Source: Viridibacillus sp050279675 (lineage in GTDB: Bacteria > Bacillota > Bacilli > Bacillales_A > Planococcaceae). Taken from it: 64,000 nt of DNA. The translations under genes were made by a program, and so were the position numbers. Where the stretch lies: positions 253,791-317,790 of the forward strand of contig NZ_JBNNUK010000003.1 in assembly GCF_050279675.1 (NCBI RefSeq), given 5' to 3'. The notes beneath the pieces were generated by a model that had not been told where the DNA came from, searched no databases, and worked only from the letters and a program-made list of their open reading frames with translations. Positions 17,905 through 26,892 of the stretch are shown in pieces (the first letter of the stretch is position 1; each line of letters begins with the position of its first letter).

Positions 17905-17946
17905 AAAACCCTCGCCTTATCTATATAATTAGGCGAGGGTTTTTTC
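17905..17946. terminator. Bidirectional terminator between exporter and regulator
   Basis: Perfect 11-13-bp arms (AAAACCCTCGCCT / AGGCGAGGGTTTT) flanked by A and T runs, in the 66-base gap between two convergent genes. Confidence 0.88.
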
Positions 17947-17955
17947 ATTTCAACA

Positions 17956-18642
17956 TTACATATTTATATTAAAATTTTGTTTGAAACCTACTTTTCCTTT
18001 GTCGGTAATTTTTACAGCACGTATAGATGGTACTCGAACTATCCATCCTAAATTAAAAAAGTGTGTCATAAGCCCATGTCCTAAAGCACCTGCAAGATGA
18101 TGTTGACGCTCACTCCAGTCTAAGCATGCATGGGAAAATGAGCGGCGTTTTCTTTTAAGTATATTTAAATCAATACCGAATTCAGTAAAGAAGTGTTCTC
18201 CTTTAGGAGTAACTATAAATTCTCTCTCTTCTTTTTTTAGATAACCTGAATTCAACATCGATTCGGTTAAGTTTATGCCTAATTTACCAGCTAAATGGTC
18301 ATAGCAAGTTCTAGCTTCCTGAAGTAATTTTACTTGGCTAGATTGTTTTAATGAACAAACTTCAGGAAGTGGCGAAATGGCAAGTAACGATTCCAAAATA
18401 CGTGCGACTTCTCCACCCGCCAGTTGATAATAGCGATGGCGTCCCTGTTTCTCTACTTTCACCAAATTACCTTCTACTAATTTTGCAAGGTGAAAGCTAG
18501 CTGTTTGTGGTGTTACTGCAGCCATATACGCTAATTCACTGGCTGTATGAAAACGCCCATCCATTAAACTTGTAAGAATTGTTGCTCTTGAAGTTTCTCC
18601 AAGGAGAGACGCAACTTCAGCCACATTGGGGTTTATACTCAT
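17956..18642 (-). CDS. ArsR/SmtB-type winged-helix transcriptional regulator
   Basis: A 228-residue regulator. Residues 1-95 form an ArsR-like winged helix with the recognition helix around T-P-Q-T-A-S-F-H-L-A-K-L and the wing K-Q-G-R-H-R-Y-Y-Q-L. The remaining C-terminal half, C-Y-D-H-L-A-G-K-L-G onward, is found in longer ArsR homologues. The ELCVC metal site of classic ArsR proteins is not visible, so metal sensing is not supported. The TTG at 18651 is rejected in favour of the ATG at 18642, preceded by AAAGG. It probably represses the neighbouring exporter and itself through the shared motif. Confidence 0.85.
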   Translation of the reverse strand: MSINPNVAEVASLLGETSRATILTSLMDGRFHTASELAYMAAVTPQTASFHLAKLVEGNLVKVEKQGRHRYYQLAGGEVARILESLLAISPLPEVCSLKQSSQVKLLQEARTCYDHLAGKLGINLTESMLNSGYLKKEEREFIVTPKGEHFFTEFGIDLNILKRKRRSFSHACLDWSERQHHLAGALGHGLMTHFFNLGWIVRVPSIRAVKITDKGKVGFKQNFNINM

Positions 18643-18657
18643 TTCTAACAACCTTTC

Positions 18658-18688
18658 TGCATTCCATACTTAGATTATAATCGAAGTA
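18658..18688. promoter_or_regulatory. Palindromic candidate operator of the ArsR-type gene
   Basis: A 22-base near-perfect palindrome (18667-18688: TACTT, GATTATAATC centre, AAGTA) follows the shared TGCATTCCATACTT. It overlaps a minus-strand TATAAT and lies 25 bases upstream of the regulator start, suggesting autorepression. The rest of the 300-base gap up to 18959 holds nothing else recognised. Confidence 0.55.
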
Positions 18689-18959
18689 CGAAACACTTAC
18701 AATATCTACCAAATACGTTGTGACCTATTTAATCATCAACACCAATTTAGCCATTTTAATTTTCCAAATAACTTTGCTCAGTTCTAACGTTTCTTATTTA
18801 AAATCCTTAGCAGTGACAATGGAATAATCTTCAAAATTTATACTACTTATCTTTACACACTAATTTTCCCTGTCTTTAATTTTAAAATTAATTATCTTTG
18901 TAACTATTGTTGTTTTCAAACGTATATAGGGTATCATATCTAATCAGGAGGTCTTTTAT

Positions 18960-19268
18960 ATGTTTATAATCCCAACTATTATTGCTTTTTTATATGAACT
19001 ATTATTAGCTATACCTATTTTAGGTGGCGCTATTATGATTGGTTCTGGATATTCAGCTTTAATGACTGCGCTTGTTATTCACTTAATCGTTCTTGTGCTG
19101 CGCTTTGTTACTGGTCACTCAAAAGTTGTACCAATTTTAGCGATTATCTTAACTTTACTGACGTGGATTCCTATTCTTGGATGGACCATTCATATTTTAA
19201 TCGCAGGTGCTTATCTCATTGATTTTTTTATGGGTTTAGGCAAAAGTTCAATTCAGAAAGATTTTTAA
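18960..19268 (+). CDS. Small multi-pass membrane protein, unknown function
   Basis: A 102-residue, strongly hydrophobic protein with three to four predicted membrane segments (around residues 5-25, 28-50, 57-75 and 78-93) and a short charged C-terminus S-S-I-Q-K-D-F. No family motif was recognised. The start has an ideal AGGAGG 8-9 bases before the ATG, and a strong terminator follows, so it is a real monocistronic gene. Similar short proteins with a G-x-G-Y-x-A-L pattern are common in Bacilli and unassigned. Confidence 0.75.
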   Translation: MFIIPTIIAFLYELLLAIPILGGAIMIGSGYSALMTALVIHLIVLVLRFVTGHSKVVPILAIILTLLTWIPILGWTIHILIAGAYLIDFFMGLGKSSIQKDF

Positions 19269-19280
19269 TTTAATCAATTA

Positions 19281-19326
19281 AAAAAACACAGTTTCAATTG
19301 TGCAAAATTGAAACTGTGTTTTTTTG
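19281..19326 (+). terminator. Terminator after the small membrane protein
   Basis: Perfect inverted repeat AAAAACACAGTTTCAATT / AATTGAAACTGTGTTTTT with a 7-base loop and a T run. Confidence 0.9.
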
Positions 19327-19363
19327 TGCGAACTAAATATGAAGCCCCTGTATTGCTTGCGCT

Positions 19364-19416
19364 ATTAAAAAAAGAAAAAACCATATCTTCTCTCCATGTT
19401 AAAGAGAAGATATGGT
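19364..19416 (-). terminator. leuS terminator
   Basis: On the minus strand, arms AACCATATCTTCTCT and AGAGAAGATATGGTT with an 8-9-base loop are followed by a long T-rich tail, 40 bases after the leuS stop. Confidence 0.87.
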
Positions 19417-19453
19417 TAATCTGCTTAACAGCAGAAATATTAAATGATGAAGC

Positions 19454-21868
19454 TTAAATCGCTACAATATTCACAAGTTTCCCAGGAACAGCGATAATTT
19501 TTTTAATTTCTTTACCAGCAATTAGTTCTGCAATTTTTTCATCTGCTAATGCAATTTCTTGTAAGTCCTCGCGAGATGCGTCTTTTGCTACTAAAATTTT
19601 GGTTTTTACTTTACCATTTACTTGCACTACTACTTCGATTTCATTGTCAGTTAATTTCGACTCATCAAATGTTGGCCATACAGCGTATGTTAAAGTTTCT
19701 GCTTTTCCAAATTTCGCCCATAACTCTTCTGCAATGTGAGGAGCAATTGGCGCTAACATTTTTACGAATCCTTCAGCATAAGCTGTTGGCACAACATCTG
19801 CTTTGTAGCAATCATTGATGAATACCATCATTTGTGAAATAGCCGTGTTAAAACGGATATGCTCGTAGTTTTCAGTTACCTTTTTCACTGTTTGGTTATA
19901 CACTTTTTCTAATGTAGTATCATCTGAAGCTTGGATTTTATCTGATAATGATCCGTCTTCATTGATAAATAGTCGCCATATACGATCTAAGAAGCGTCGT
20001 GCACCATCAAGGCCGTTTTCAGACCATGGAATAGATGCTTCAAGTGGTCCCATGAACATTTCGTAAAGTCGAAGTGTATCTGCACCGTGGCTCGCAATGA
20101 TATCGTCAGGATTTACTACATTCCCTTTTGATTTAGACATTTTTTCATTACCTTCTCCTAAAATCATCCCTTGGTTGAATAATTTTTGGAAAGGCTCTTT
20201 AGTTGGTACAACACCTAGATCGTACAATACTTTATGCCAGAAACGAGCATATAGTAAATGCAGAACAGCGTGCTCTTGACCGCCAATGTAAATATCAACT
20301 GGTAACCAGCGTTTTAGTAATTCTGGATCCGCTAGCATTTCATCATTTGTTGGATCAATATAACGCAGGAAGTACCAACTTGAACCAGCCCATTGTGGCA
20401 TAGTATTTGTTTCTCGACGACCTTTTCTACCTGTTACAGGGTCAACTACATTTACCCACTCTTCAATATTCGCAAGTGGTGATTCTCCAGTTCCACTTGG
20501 TCGGATATCATCTGTTTTAGGTAAAATAAGTGGTAGCTCTGATTCATCAAGCGTTGTTACTTCGCCATCTTCCCAATGGATAACTGGGATCGGCTCTCCC
20601 CAATAACGTTGACGGCTAAATAACCAGTCACGTAAACGATAAGAAATTTTCTTTTCTCCTACGCCTTTTTCTTCTAACCATTCAATCGCTTTAGCAATCG
20701 CTTCTTCTTTGCCTAAACCATCAAGGAATCCAGAGTTAACATGTTTACCTTCTCCAGCATATGCTTCTTTTTCGATATCTCCACCAGCTACAACTTCGAC
20801 GATTGATAAATCGAATTGTTTTGCAAATTCGTAGTCACGTTCATCGTGAGCAGGAACAGCCATGATTGCACCTGTACCATATGTTGAAAGTACATAGTCA
20901 GCTATCCAAATCGGCATTTTTTCACCATTAATCGGATTGACTGCATAAGCGCCTGTGAAAACACCCGTTTTTTCTTTTGCAAGATCAGTACGTTCAAGAT
21001 CAGATTTCATTTTCACTTCATCTAGGTATGCTTCAACTGATGCTTTTTGTGCATCTGCTGTAATTTCAGCTACTAGTTTATGTTCAGGAGCAAGTACTGC
21101 ATAAGTAGCACCAAATAATGTGTCCGGACGTGTTGTGAATACACGGAACGATTGATTTGTTCCATCTACTGTGAATGCCACTTCTGCACCTTCCGAGCGA
21201 CCAATCCAGTGACGTTGCATATCTTTAATATTTTCTGGCCAATCTACTTCTTCTAAATCGTCGACTAAACGGTCAGCATAAGCAGTAATTTTCAGCATCC
21301 ATTGTTTCATAGGACGGCGTTCAACAGGGTGTCCACCACGTTCTGATTTACCGTCAATTACTTCTTCGTTAGCAAGTACTGTACCAAGTGCTGGGCACCA
21401 GTTAACAGCTACTTCATCAATATAAGCTAAGCCTTTTTTGTATAGTTGAACGAAAATCCATTGAGTCCATTTATAGTAACTAGGATCTGTTGTATTAATT
21501 TCGCGATCCCAGTCATACGAAAAGCCAAGTTCTTGAATTTGGCGTTTAAATGTCGCAATATTTTTTGCCGTAAATTCAGCAGGATCATTACCCGTATCTA
21601 AAGCGTATTGTTCAGCAGGTAGTCCGAATGCATCCCAACCGATAGGGTGAAGGACATTATAGCCTTGCATACGTTTGAATCGACTTAAAATATCTGTTGC
21701 TGTATATCCTTCAGGGTGTCCAACATGTAGACCCGATCCTGATGGATAAGGGAACATATCTAGTGCATAAAATTTTGGCTTTGATTCGTCATTGACAGTT
21801 TTAAATGTATTATGTTCTGCCCAATACGATTGCCATTTCTTTTCGATCTCTTGATGATTGAAATTCAA
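19454..21868 (-). CDS. leuS: Leucyl-tRNA synthetase
   Basis: A class Ia synthetase of 804 residues, the same length as B. subtilis LeuS. It charges tRNA-Leu and edits mischarged products in its CP1 domain. H-V-G-H (the HIGH motif) is at residues 48-51, K-M-S-K-S is near 575, and the CP1 editing segment contains T-T-R-P-D-T near 250. The start is a TTG at 21868 with AAGGAGG 8 bases upstream, giving MNFNHQEIEKKW, which aligns with homologues; the frame's apparent extension to 21898 runs through this ribosome site and is rejected. A leucine T-box leader controls it. Confidence 0.96.
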   Translation of the reverse strand: MNFNHQEIEKKWQSYWAEHNTFKTVNDESKPKFYALDMFPYPSGSGLHVGHPEGYTATDILSRFKRMQGYNVLHPIGWDAFGLPAEQYALDTGNDPAEFTAKNIATFKRQIQELGFSYDWDREINTTDPSYYKWTQWIFVQLYKKGLAYIDEVAVNWCPALGTVLANEEVIDGKSERGGHPVERRPMKQWMLKITAYADRLVDDLEEVDWPENIKDMQRHWIGRSEGAEVAFTVDGTNQSFRVFTTRPDTLFGATYAVLAPEHKLVAEITADAQKASVEAYLDEVKMKSDLERTDLAKEKTGVFTGAYAVNPINGEKMPIWIADYVLSTYGTGAIMAVPAHDERDYEFAKQFDLSIVEVVAGGDIEKEAYAGEGKHVNSGFLDGLGKEEAIAKAIEWLEEKGVGEKKISYRLRDWLFSRQRYWGEPIPVIHWEDGEVTTLDESELPLILPKTDDIRPSGTGESPLANIEEWVNVVDPVTGRKGRRETNTMPQWAGSSWYFLRYIDPTNDEMLADPELLKRWLPVDIYIGGQEHAVLHLLYARFWHKVLYDLGVVPTKEPFQKLFNQGMILGEGNEKMSKSKGNVVNPDDIIASHGADTLRLYEMFMGPLEASIPWSENGLDGARRFLDRIWRLFINEDGSLSDKIQASDDTTLEKVYNQTVKKVTENYEHIRFNTAISQMMVFINDCYKADVVPTAYAEGFVKMLAPIAPHIAEELWAKFGKAETLTYAVWPTFDESKLTDNEIEVVVQVNGKVKTKILVAKDASREDLQEIALADEKIAELIAGKEIKKIIAVPGKLVNIVAI

Positions 21869-21945
21869 TGATTTCTCCTCCTTAAAATAATAAAACAAGT
21901 TTCGCCATTCATATTGTCATAATATTCCTATATTTTAGACAAAAT

Positions 21946-22145
21946 AAAAACTCCCGTCCCTAGAAAAAGGGACGAGAGCTTAAAAAGGTTCCCGCGGTAC
22001 CACCCAAATTAGTGTATTACACTCAACTTGACTCCTTAACGCGGAAAACGGCTTTGGTTACACTTGTATTCACCATTGCAGACTCCAAGGCGAGTTCAAT
22101 TTATCCATTTACTAGCTCACACCACCCGCTAGCTCTCTTGAAAAT
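21946..22145 (-). promoter_or_regulatory. T-box riboswitch (leucine) upstream of leuS
   Basis: The 14-base T-box core, within GGGTGGTACCGCGGGAACC, lies at 21987-22005 on the minus strand. It is followed by a terminator hairpin of CTCTCGTCCCT / AGGGACGGGAG (about 21951-21977) and a T run. Upstream is a long Stem I. A CUC triplet, the usual leucine specifier, is at 22092-22094 in the expected bulge. Binding of uncharged tRNA-Leu would favour the antiterminator and leuS expression. A TATAAT promoter box lies at 22178-22183. Confidence 0.93.
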
Positions 22146-22369
22146 CAAATAAATTTACTATTCCTTATCATAGTCTTATTATATTGAATCTAATTCTAAT
22201 CGAATTGAGCAAAAATAACAAGCTATTTAAAAAATATTGGAAATAAAAGGGTTAAGATACTTGAAATGAAGTGTTCTTTATAATATGTAAAGGGATCGAT
22301 TTCTACCCTATTTAATGTGAGGAAAAGGTTATCAATAATACACGTTCTATTTTTTATATAGAATATACC

Positions 22370-23026
22370 TTATCTAACAACTATATTTTCCTGCACATTT
22401 TCTATATTTAAATCGGCCCCAGTAGCTGCAACAACTTCTTCTACTGTATACCCTTCAAATACTTCTCTTAATACCAGTCCTGCAGGTGTTACATCAATGA
22501 CAGCGCGATCAGTAATGATTTTGTCGACCACAGATTTCCCTGTTAACGGTAGCTCACAAGTCTTTTTAATTTTAGCAGAGCCGTCCTTGGCTACATGCTC
22601 CATTATTACGATAATTTTCTTTGCACCATGTACTAAGTCCATTGCTCCGCCCATACCTTTAATCATTTTCCCAGGAATCATCCAATTGGCTAAGTCACCT
22701 GTTTCAGATACTTCCATTCCACCTAAAATGGCTACATCGATATGGCCTCCGCGGATCATCGCAAATGATTCAGCATTGCTAAAAAAAGCAGAGCCAGGAA
22801 TAGTTGTTACTGTTTCTTTCCCTGCATTAATCAAATCAGGATCTACCTCATCCTCGGTCGGATATGGTCCTATTCCTAATAATCCATTTTCTGATTGTAA
22901 AATTACTTCTTTATTTGAAGCTATATAATTAGCCACTAATGTTGGCATACCAATTCCTAAATTGACATAATTCCCGTCAGCAATTTCCTTTTCCGCACGA
23001 CGAGCTATTATTTCCCTTACATTCAT
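22370..23026 (-). CDS. scoB: 3-oxoacid CoA-transferase subunit B
   Basis: A 218-residue beta subunit of a family I CoA-transferase, which moves CoA between a carboxylate and an acyl-CoA such as succinyl-CoA and acetoacetate. The catalytic glutamate is in S-E-N-G-L-L-G, near residue 46, followed by G-I-G-P-Y-P. The L-G-G-M-E-V-S segment and D-V-T-P-A-G-L near the end are typical. Nineteen bases separate it from subunit A, so the two form an operon and an AB heteromer. The exact acceptor (acetoacetate, butyrate) cannot be told from sequence. Confidence 0.9.
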   Translation of the reverse strand: MNVREIIARRAEKEIADGNYVNLGIGMPTLVANYIASNKEVILQSENGLLGIGPYPTEDEVDPDLINAGKETVTTIPGSAFFSNAESFAMIRGGHIDVAILGGMEVSETGDLANWMIPGKMIKGMGGAMDLVHGAKKIIVIMEHVAKDGSAKIKKTCELPLTGKSVVDKIITDRAVIDVTPAGLVLREVFEGYTVEEVVAATGADLNIENVQENIVVR

Positions 23027-23045
23027 ATCCCAAAGTCCCCTTTCT

Positions 23046-23735
23046 TTAAGAACGAATCATTAAGCGTTCAATTCTTTTTTCTTGTTTCGCCTGAACTAAG
23101 CCTTGTACGTAAATACTCGGTGTCTGAACTTGGTTAGGGTCAATGTCCCCTGGCTCCACTAGTTCCTCTATTTCAGCAATCGTAAATCGTCCAGCTGCAG
23201 CCATGATTGGATTAAAGTTTTGTGCTGTTTTGTTATAAATTAAATTACCAAAACGATCTGCCTTAGCTGCTCTTATTAATGAAAAATCTGCACGTAAGGC
23301 TTCCTCTAAGACATATTCCTTACCATCGAATATGCGTGTTTCCTTCCCTACTGCAATAGGAGTCCCCACTCCCGCAGGTGTATAAAATGCTGGAATCCCT
23401 GCTCCACCTGCACGAATTTTCTCGGCTAGTGTACCTTGTGGTGTCAGTTCTACCTCAATTTCACCAGATAGTACTTGACGCTCGAATTCCTTATTTTCTC
23501 CTACATAAGAGCCGATCATTTTCTTTATTTGTTTTTTATGTAGCAGTAATCCAAGTCCCCAATCATCAATGCCACAATTGTTAGAAATGATGGTTAAGTC
23601 TTTCACTTCTTTTTCGACTAAAGCTAGAATGAGTTGCTCTGGAATACCAACTAAGCCAAATCCACCCACCATTAATGTCATACCATCTTGAATATCAGCA
23701 ATCGCTTCGCTTGCAGTAGTATAAATAGGCTTCAT
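23046..23735 (-). CDS. scoA: 3-oxoacid CoA-transferase subunit A
   Basis: A 229-residue alpha subunit. The signature G-G-F-G-L-V-G-I-P lies near residue 26, S-N-N-C-G follows near 53, and the G-A-G-I-P-A-F-Y-T-P segment near 112 builds the active-site cleft. The frame extends two codons to a GTG at 23741, but GGGGT is at proper distance only from the ATG at 23735. First gene of the pair; no regulatory site was recognised upstream. It is 12 kb from the acyl-CoA operon, so a functional link is only possible, not shown. Confidence 0.9.
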   Translation of the reverse strand: MKPIYTTASEAIADIQDGMTLMVGGFGLVGIPEQLILALVEKEVKDLTIISNNCGIDDWGLGLLLHKKQIKKMIGSYVGENKEFERQVLSGEIEVELTPQGTLAEKIRAGGAGIPAFYTPAGVGTPIAVGKETRIFDGKEYVLEEALRADFSLIRAAKADRFGNLIYNKTAQNFNPIMAAAGRFTIAEIEELVEPGDIDPNQVQTPSIYVQGLVQAKQEKRIERLMIRS

Positions 23736-23846
23736 CTTCACTACCCCTTTCTTTACTTGAAATTTCTCCCTCTTTCATTTTCTCAAACAAGTAACAAATA
23801 TTCAAATTCTAGCAAAAATATAAATTTATGTAGTATTTTATGCAAA

Positions 23847-23885
23847 TAAAAAACTGAGAATCTCAAAGACTCTCAGTTTTTTTCT
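23847..23885 (-). terminator. Terminator overlapping the 3' end of the MFS gene
   Basis: Arms AAAAACTGAGA and TCTCAGTTTTT with a 12-base loop. The stop codon of the gene ending at 23863 lies inside the hairpin. Confidence 0.82.
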
Positions 23886-25041
23886 CTTTTAGTGGTCGAT
23901 CATACATGACGTAAGGTACTATAGCAATCGCAAGGAAAATTGTTAAAACAATAAACATAATATGCATCCCTAATTGATCGGCCAACACACCACCTATAAA
24001 GGGTCCAACCATTCTTCCTATCATCGCAGCACTATTTACAACCCCTTGATAAAATCCATCTCGTCCTTTGGGCGCTAAAGTGCTAGCAATTGTAGGAATT
24101 GCTGGCCATACGAACATTTCACCAAAAGTCAAAATGATAATTGCGACCATGAACATTTGAAATGATTCTGCAAAGCTCACTACAATAAAGGATACGATAT
24201 AGATGGAAATCCCTAAAACTAGTTGCGCTTTCATAAGATGTTCCAATTTTTTTACAATCGGATTAATCAGTGGTTGCCCGATTACAATCAATAAGCCATT
24301 TACAGTCCAAAGCAAACTATATTGCTTCAATGAAATACCTAAATCTTGTGTATAAGATGAAATTGTAGTCGTCCATTGTGAATAGGCAATCCAACTGAAT
24401 AGGAAACCTGATGATATTATTAAAAGTGCGATAAAAGAAGATTTATCTTTCACACGCTTACTTTCACTCACAACAGATGTAGGCCCCACTGATTGTTCAC
24501 CCATGGACCTGAAACCAAAAAAGGCAATGAAAAAGAACACTATATACATTAGCAAATTCGCACTAAATAAATAGTCAAAGCTATACGACGCTACAACTCC
24601 TGCAAGAGCTGGACCAATCGCTACACCTAAGTTTTGAGCTAGGTAAATGGCATTAAATCCACGTCGCCCTCCTTCAGGCCAAGCAGTACCTACCATTGCG
24701 AACATACTTGGGAATACTACCCCACCACTAAAACCGATTAGCGTTAAAAACCACACGTAATGAGGCCATCCATGCCAAACTGTTAAACCGATTAGACCTA
24801 AAATCGTCACGACAATTCCGAACATGATTGCCTTATAGCCGCCATAACGGTCAAATAAATAACCACCTAGTAAGTTACCAACAACACCTGCTGCAGCATT
24901 TGCCATTAACACAAGCCCCGCAACAGAAAGAGATTGCCCTAGATGATCATGCATATAAATTGTATTTAAAGGCCATAAAAATGAACTGCCTGTAACATTT
25001 ACAAGCATACCAATTATTAAAAGCCAAACACTTTTTGGCAT
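23863..25041 (-). CDS. MFS transporter (drug-efflux-like)
   Basis: A 392-residue major facilitator with twelve hydrophobic helices. The loop between helices 2 and 3 reads G-G-Y-L-F-D-R-Y-G-G, the MFS signature A motif, and a similar segment follows helix 8. Length and motif fit the YfkF/MdtG-like group of single-polypeptide exporters. The substrate is unknown. The gene is monocistronic, and its last codons form part of its own terminator. It is divergent from ytqA. Confidence 0.83.
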   Translation of the reverse strand: MPKSVWLLIIGMLVNVTGSSFLWPLNTIYMHDHLGQSLSVAGLVLMANAAAGVVGNLLGGYLFDRYGGYKAIMFGIVVTILGLIGLTVWHGWPHYVWFLTLIGFSGGVVFPSMFAMVGTAWPEGGRRGFNAIYLAQNLGVAIGPALAGVVASYSFDYLFSANLLMYIVFFFIAFFGFRSMGEQSVGPTSVVSESKRVKDKSSFIALLIISSGFLFSWIAYSQWTTTISSYTQDLGISLKQYSLLWTVNGLLIVIGQPLINPIVKKLEHLMKAQLVLGISIYIVSFIVVSFAESFQMFMVAIIILTFGEMFVWPAIPTIASTLAPKGRDGFYQGVVNSAAMIGRMVGPFIGGVLADQLGMHIMFIVLTIFLAIAIVPYVMYDRPLKEKKTESL

Positions 25042-25206
25042 CCCCTTACCCCCATTGTTTCGTATAACTAAATAATCTTATTTCATTTCCACTATTTCAA
25101 CAACCCCATTAAGCTTTTTTCTATTAATTTTTTTCACTTGAAACAAAATGATTCGATGAATTGGCCATTCCCATGTTAAAATAGTTCGTTAGAGGAGTGA
25201 AAACGC

Positions 25207-26166
25207 ATGACTGAAAATTTATTTCCGTTCCCTTCTGATGGGAAACGTTATTATACATGGAATCGATATTTACGTGATGAGTTTGGTCACAAAGTATACA
25301 AGGTAGCTTTGGATGCAGGTTTTGACTGTCCAAACCGTGACGGCACTGTAGCATTTGGTGGTTGTACATTTTGTAGTGCAGCCGGCTCAGGTGACTTTGC
25401 TGGTGATCGCGTAGATCCAATTCCAGTTCAATTCAAAAAAATTAAAAATAAAATGGAGCAAAAATGGAAAAACGGCAAAACGATGGCCTATTTCCAAGCG
25501 TATACAAATACACATGCCCCATTACCAATCTTAAAAGAGAAATTCGAGGCAGCTTTAGCTCAAGAAGGTGTTATGGGGATTAGTATTGCTACCCGACCTG
25601 ATTGCTTGCCTGACGACGTTGTTGAATATTTAGCTGAACTTAACGAAAGAACTTATTTATGGGTAGAACTAGGTTTACAAACAGTCCATGAGAAAACAGC
25701 CACAATGATTAATCGTGCACATGATTTCGCGACTTATGTTGAAGGCGTCGAAAAATTACGCAAACACAATATACGAGTATGTAGTCATATCATTAACGGG
25801 TTACCTCTTGAAACAAATGAAATGATGATGGAGACTGCACGAGCTGTCGCTAAACTTGACGTACAAGGGATCAAGATTCATCTACTTCATTTATTAAAAG
25901 GTACACCGATGGTTAAACAATATGAAAAAGGCATGCTTGAATTTCTGGATAAGGATGCATATATTAAGCTAGTAGCTGACCAACTGGAAATCATTCCTCC
26001 TGACATGATTGTACATCGAATTACAGGTGATGGACCTATCGACTTAATGATTGGACCAATGTGGAGTGTTAATAAGTGGGAAGTGTTAAATGGTATTGAT
26101 ACTGAACTTGAAAGACGAGGTAGCTGGCAAGGAAAGCTTTATAATGCGGAAGTGACATCTAAATGA
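25207..26166 (+). CDS. ytqA: YtqA, radical SAM protein of the TIGR01212 family
   Basis: A 319-residue radical SAM enzyme. The cluster cysteines are spaced C-x10-C-x2-C in the segment C-P-N-R-D-G-T-V-A-F-G-G-C-T-F-C, near residues 39-52, which distinguishes this family from the canonical CxxxCxxC. Q-A-Y-T-N-T-H-A and G-L-Q-T-V-H-E segments follow. It overlaps ytqB by 4 bases. In B. subtilis the partner YtqB is MnmM, the methyltransferase forming mnm5s2U34 in tRNA. By genomic context YtqA is a good candidate for the preceding step on the wobble-uridine side chain (inference). Confidence 0.9.
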   Translation: MTENLFPFPSDGKRYYTWNRYLRDEFGHKVYKVALDAGFDCPNRDGTVAFGGCTFCSAAGSGDFAGDRVDPIPVQFKKIKNKMEQKWKNGKTMAYFQAYTNTHAPLPILKEKFEAALAQEGVMGISIATRPDCLPDDVVEYLAELNERTYLWVELGLQTVHEKTATMINRAHDFATYVEGVEKLRKHNIRVCSHIINGLPLETNEMMMETARAVAKLDVQGIKIHLLHLLKGTPMVKQYEKGMLEFLDKDAYIKLVADQLEIIPPDMIVHRITGDGPIDLMIGPMWSVNKWEVLNGIDTELERRGSWQGKLYNAEVTSK

Positions 26167-26735
26167 AGCTTCAGCGCGTATTACAATACACAAAGGCTTT
26201 ACTAGCAGATATAGTAGTAGCTGGTGATTCTGTGGTTGATGCGACAGCTGGAAATGGACATGATACCGCTTTTCTAGCAGAGCTTGTAGGCGCTACAGGG
26301 CGTGTCTATGCTTTTGATGTTCAGCAGCAAGCAGTTGACGCGACAAAGTTACGCCTTAAGGAAAAACAATTAGACAAACAAGCTACTGTTATTTTAGATG
26401 GTCATCAAAACGTTAAACACTATGTATCAGAGCCTATTAAAGCAGCTATTTTCAATCTCGGTTATTTACCTGGCAGCGAACACTCTATTGTTACAAAGCC
26501 TGGCACAACAATCGAAGCAACCTCTGACTTATTAGACCTATTACATGTGGGCGGTATGATGATTCTCGTTGTTTACTATGGTCATGAAGGCGGCAAAGAT
26601 GAACGCGATAAATTATTAGCTTATGTTAGTGACTTACCACAAAAATACGTTCATGTTTTACGTTATGAATTTATCAACCAAAAAAATGACCCTCCATTTA
26701 TCATTGCTCTAGAGAAAATGAAGGACTTACCATAA
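26163..26735 (+). CDS. mnmM: tRNA mnm5(s2)U34 methyltransferase MnmM (YtqB)
   Basis: A 190-residue class I SAM-dependent methyltransferase. The SAM-binding loop is D-A-T-A-G-N-G-H-D-T near residue 25. F-N-L-G-Y-L-P-G-S, near residue 97, is the family's substrate-side motif. The B. subtilis orthologue YtqB methylates aminomethyl-2-thiouridine at position 34 of tRNAs, completing mnm5s2U. It overlaps the radical SAM gene ytqA by four bases (ATGA), implying translational coupling and a shared pathway. A terminator follows. Confidence 0.9.
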   Translation: MKLQRVLQYTKALLADIVVAGDSVVDATAGNGHDTAFLAELVGATGRVYAFDVQQQAVDATKLRLKEKQLDKQATVILDGHQNVKHYVSEPIKAAIFNLGYLPGSEHSIVTKPGTTIEATSDLLDLLHVGGMMILVVYYGHEGGKDERDKLLAYVSDLPQKYVHVLRYEFINQKNDPPFIIALEKMKDLP

Positions 26736-26751
26736 ACGAATTACTACCATA

Positions 26752-26795
26752 CAAGACTTCTATTACCGTTCATACAGGTGATGGAAGTCTTTTTT
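26752..26795 (+). terminator. Terminator of ytqA-ytqB
   Basis: Stem AAGACTTC / GAAGTCTT extended by imperfect pairs, followed by seven T residues. Confidence 0.8.
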
Positions 26796-26892
26796 TATAC
26801 CTTCCACCTTATTCATCTACAAAAAATACTTGAATAAAAGCCATTGCACATAGTGATACTGATAATATTCTATTTTCATAAGGAGAATCAGT

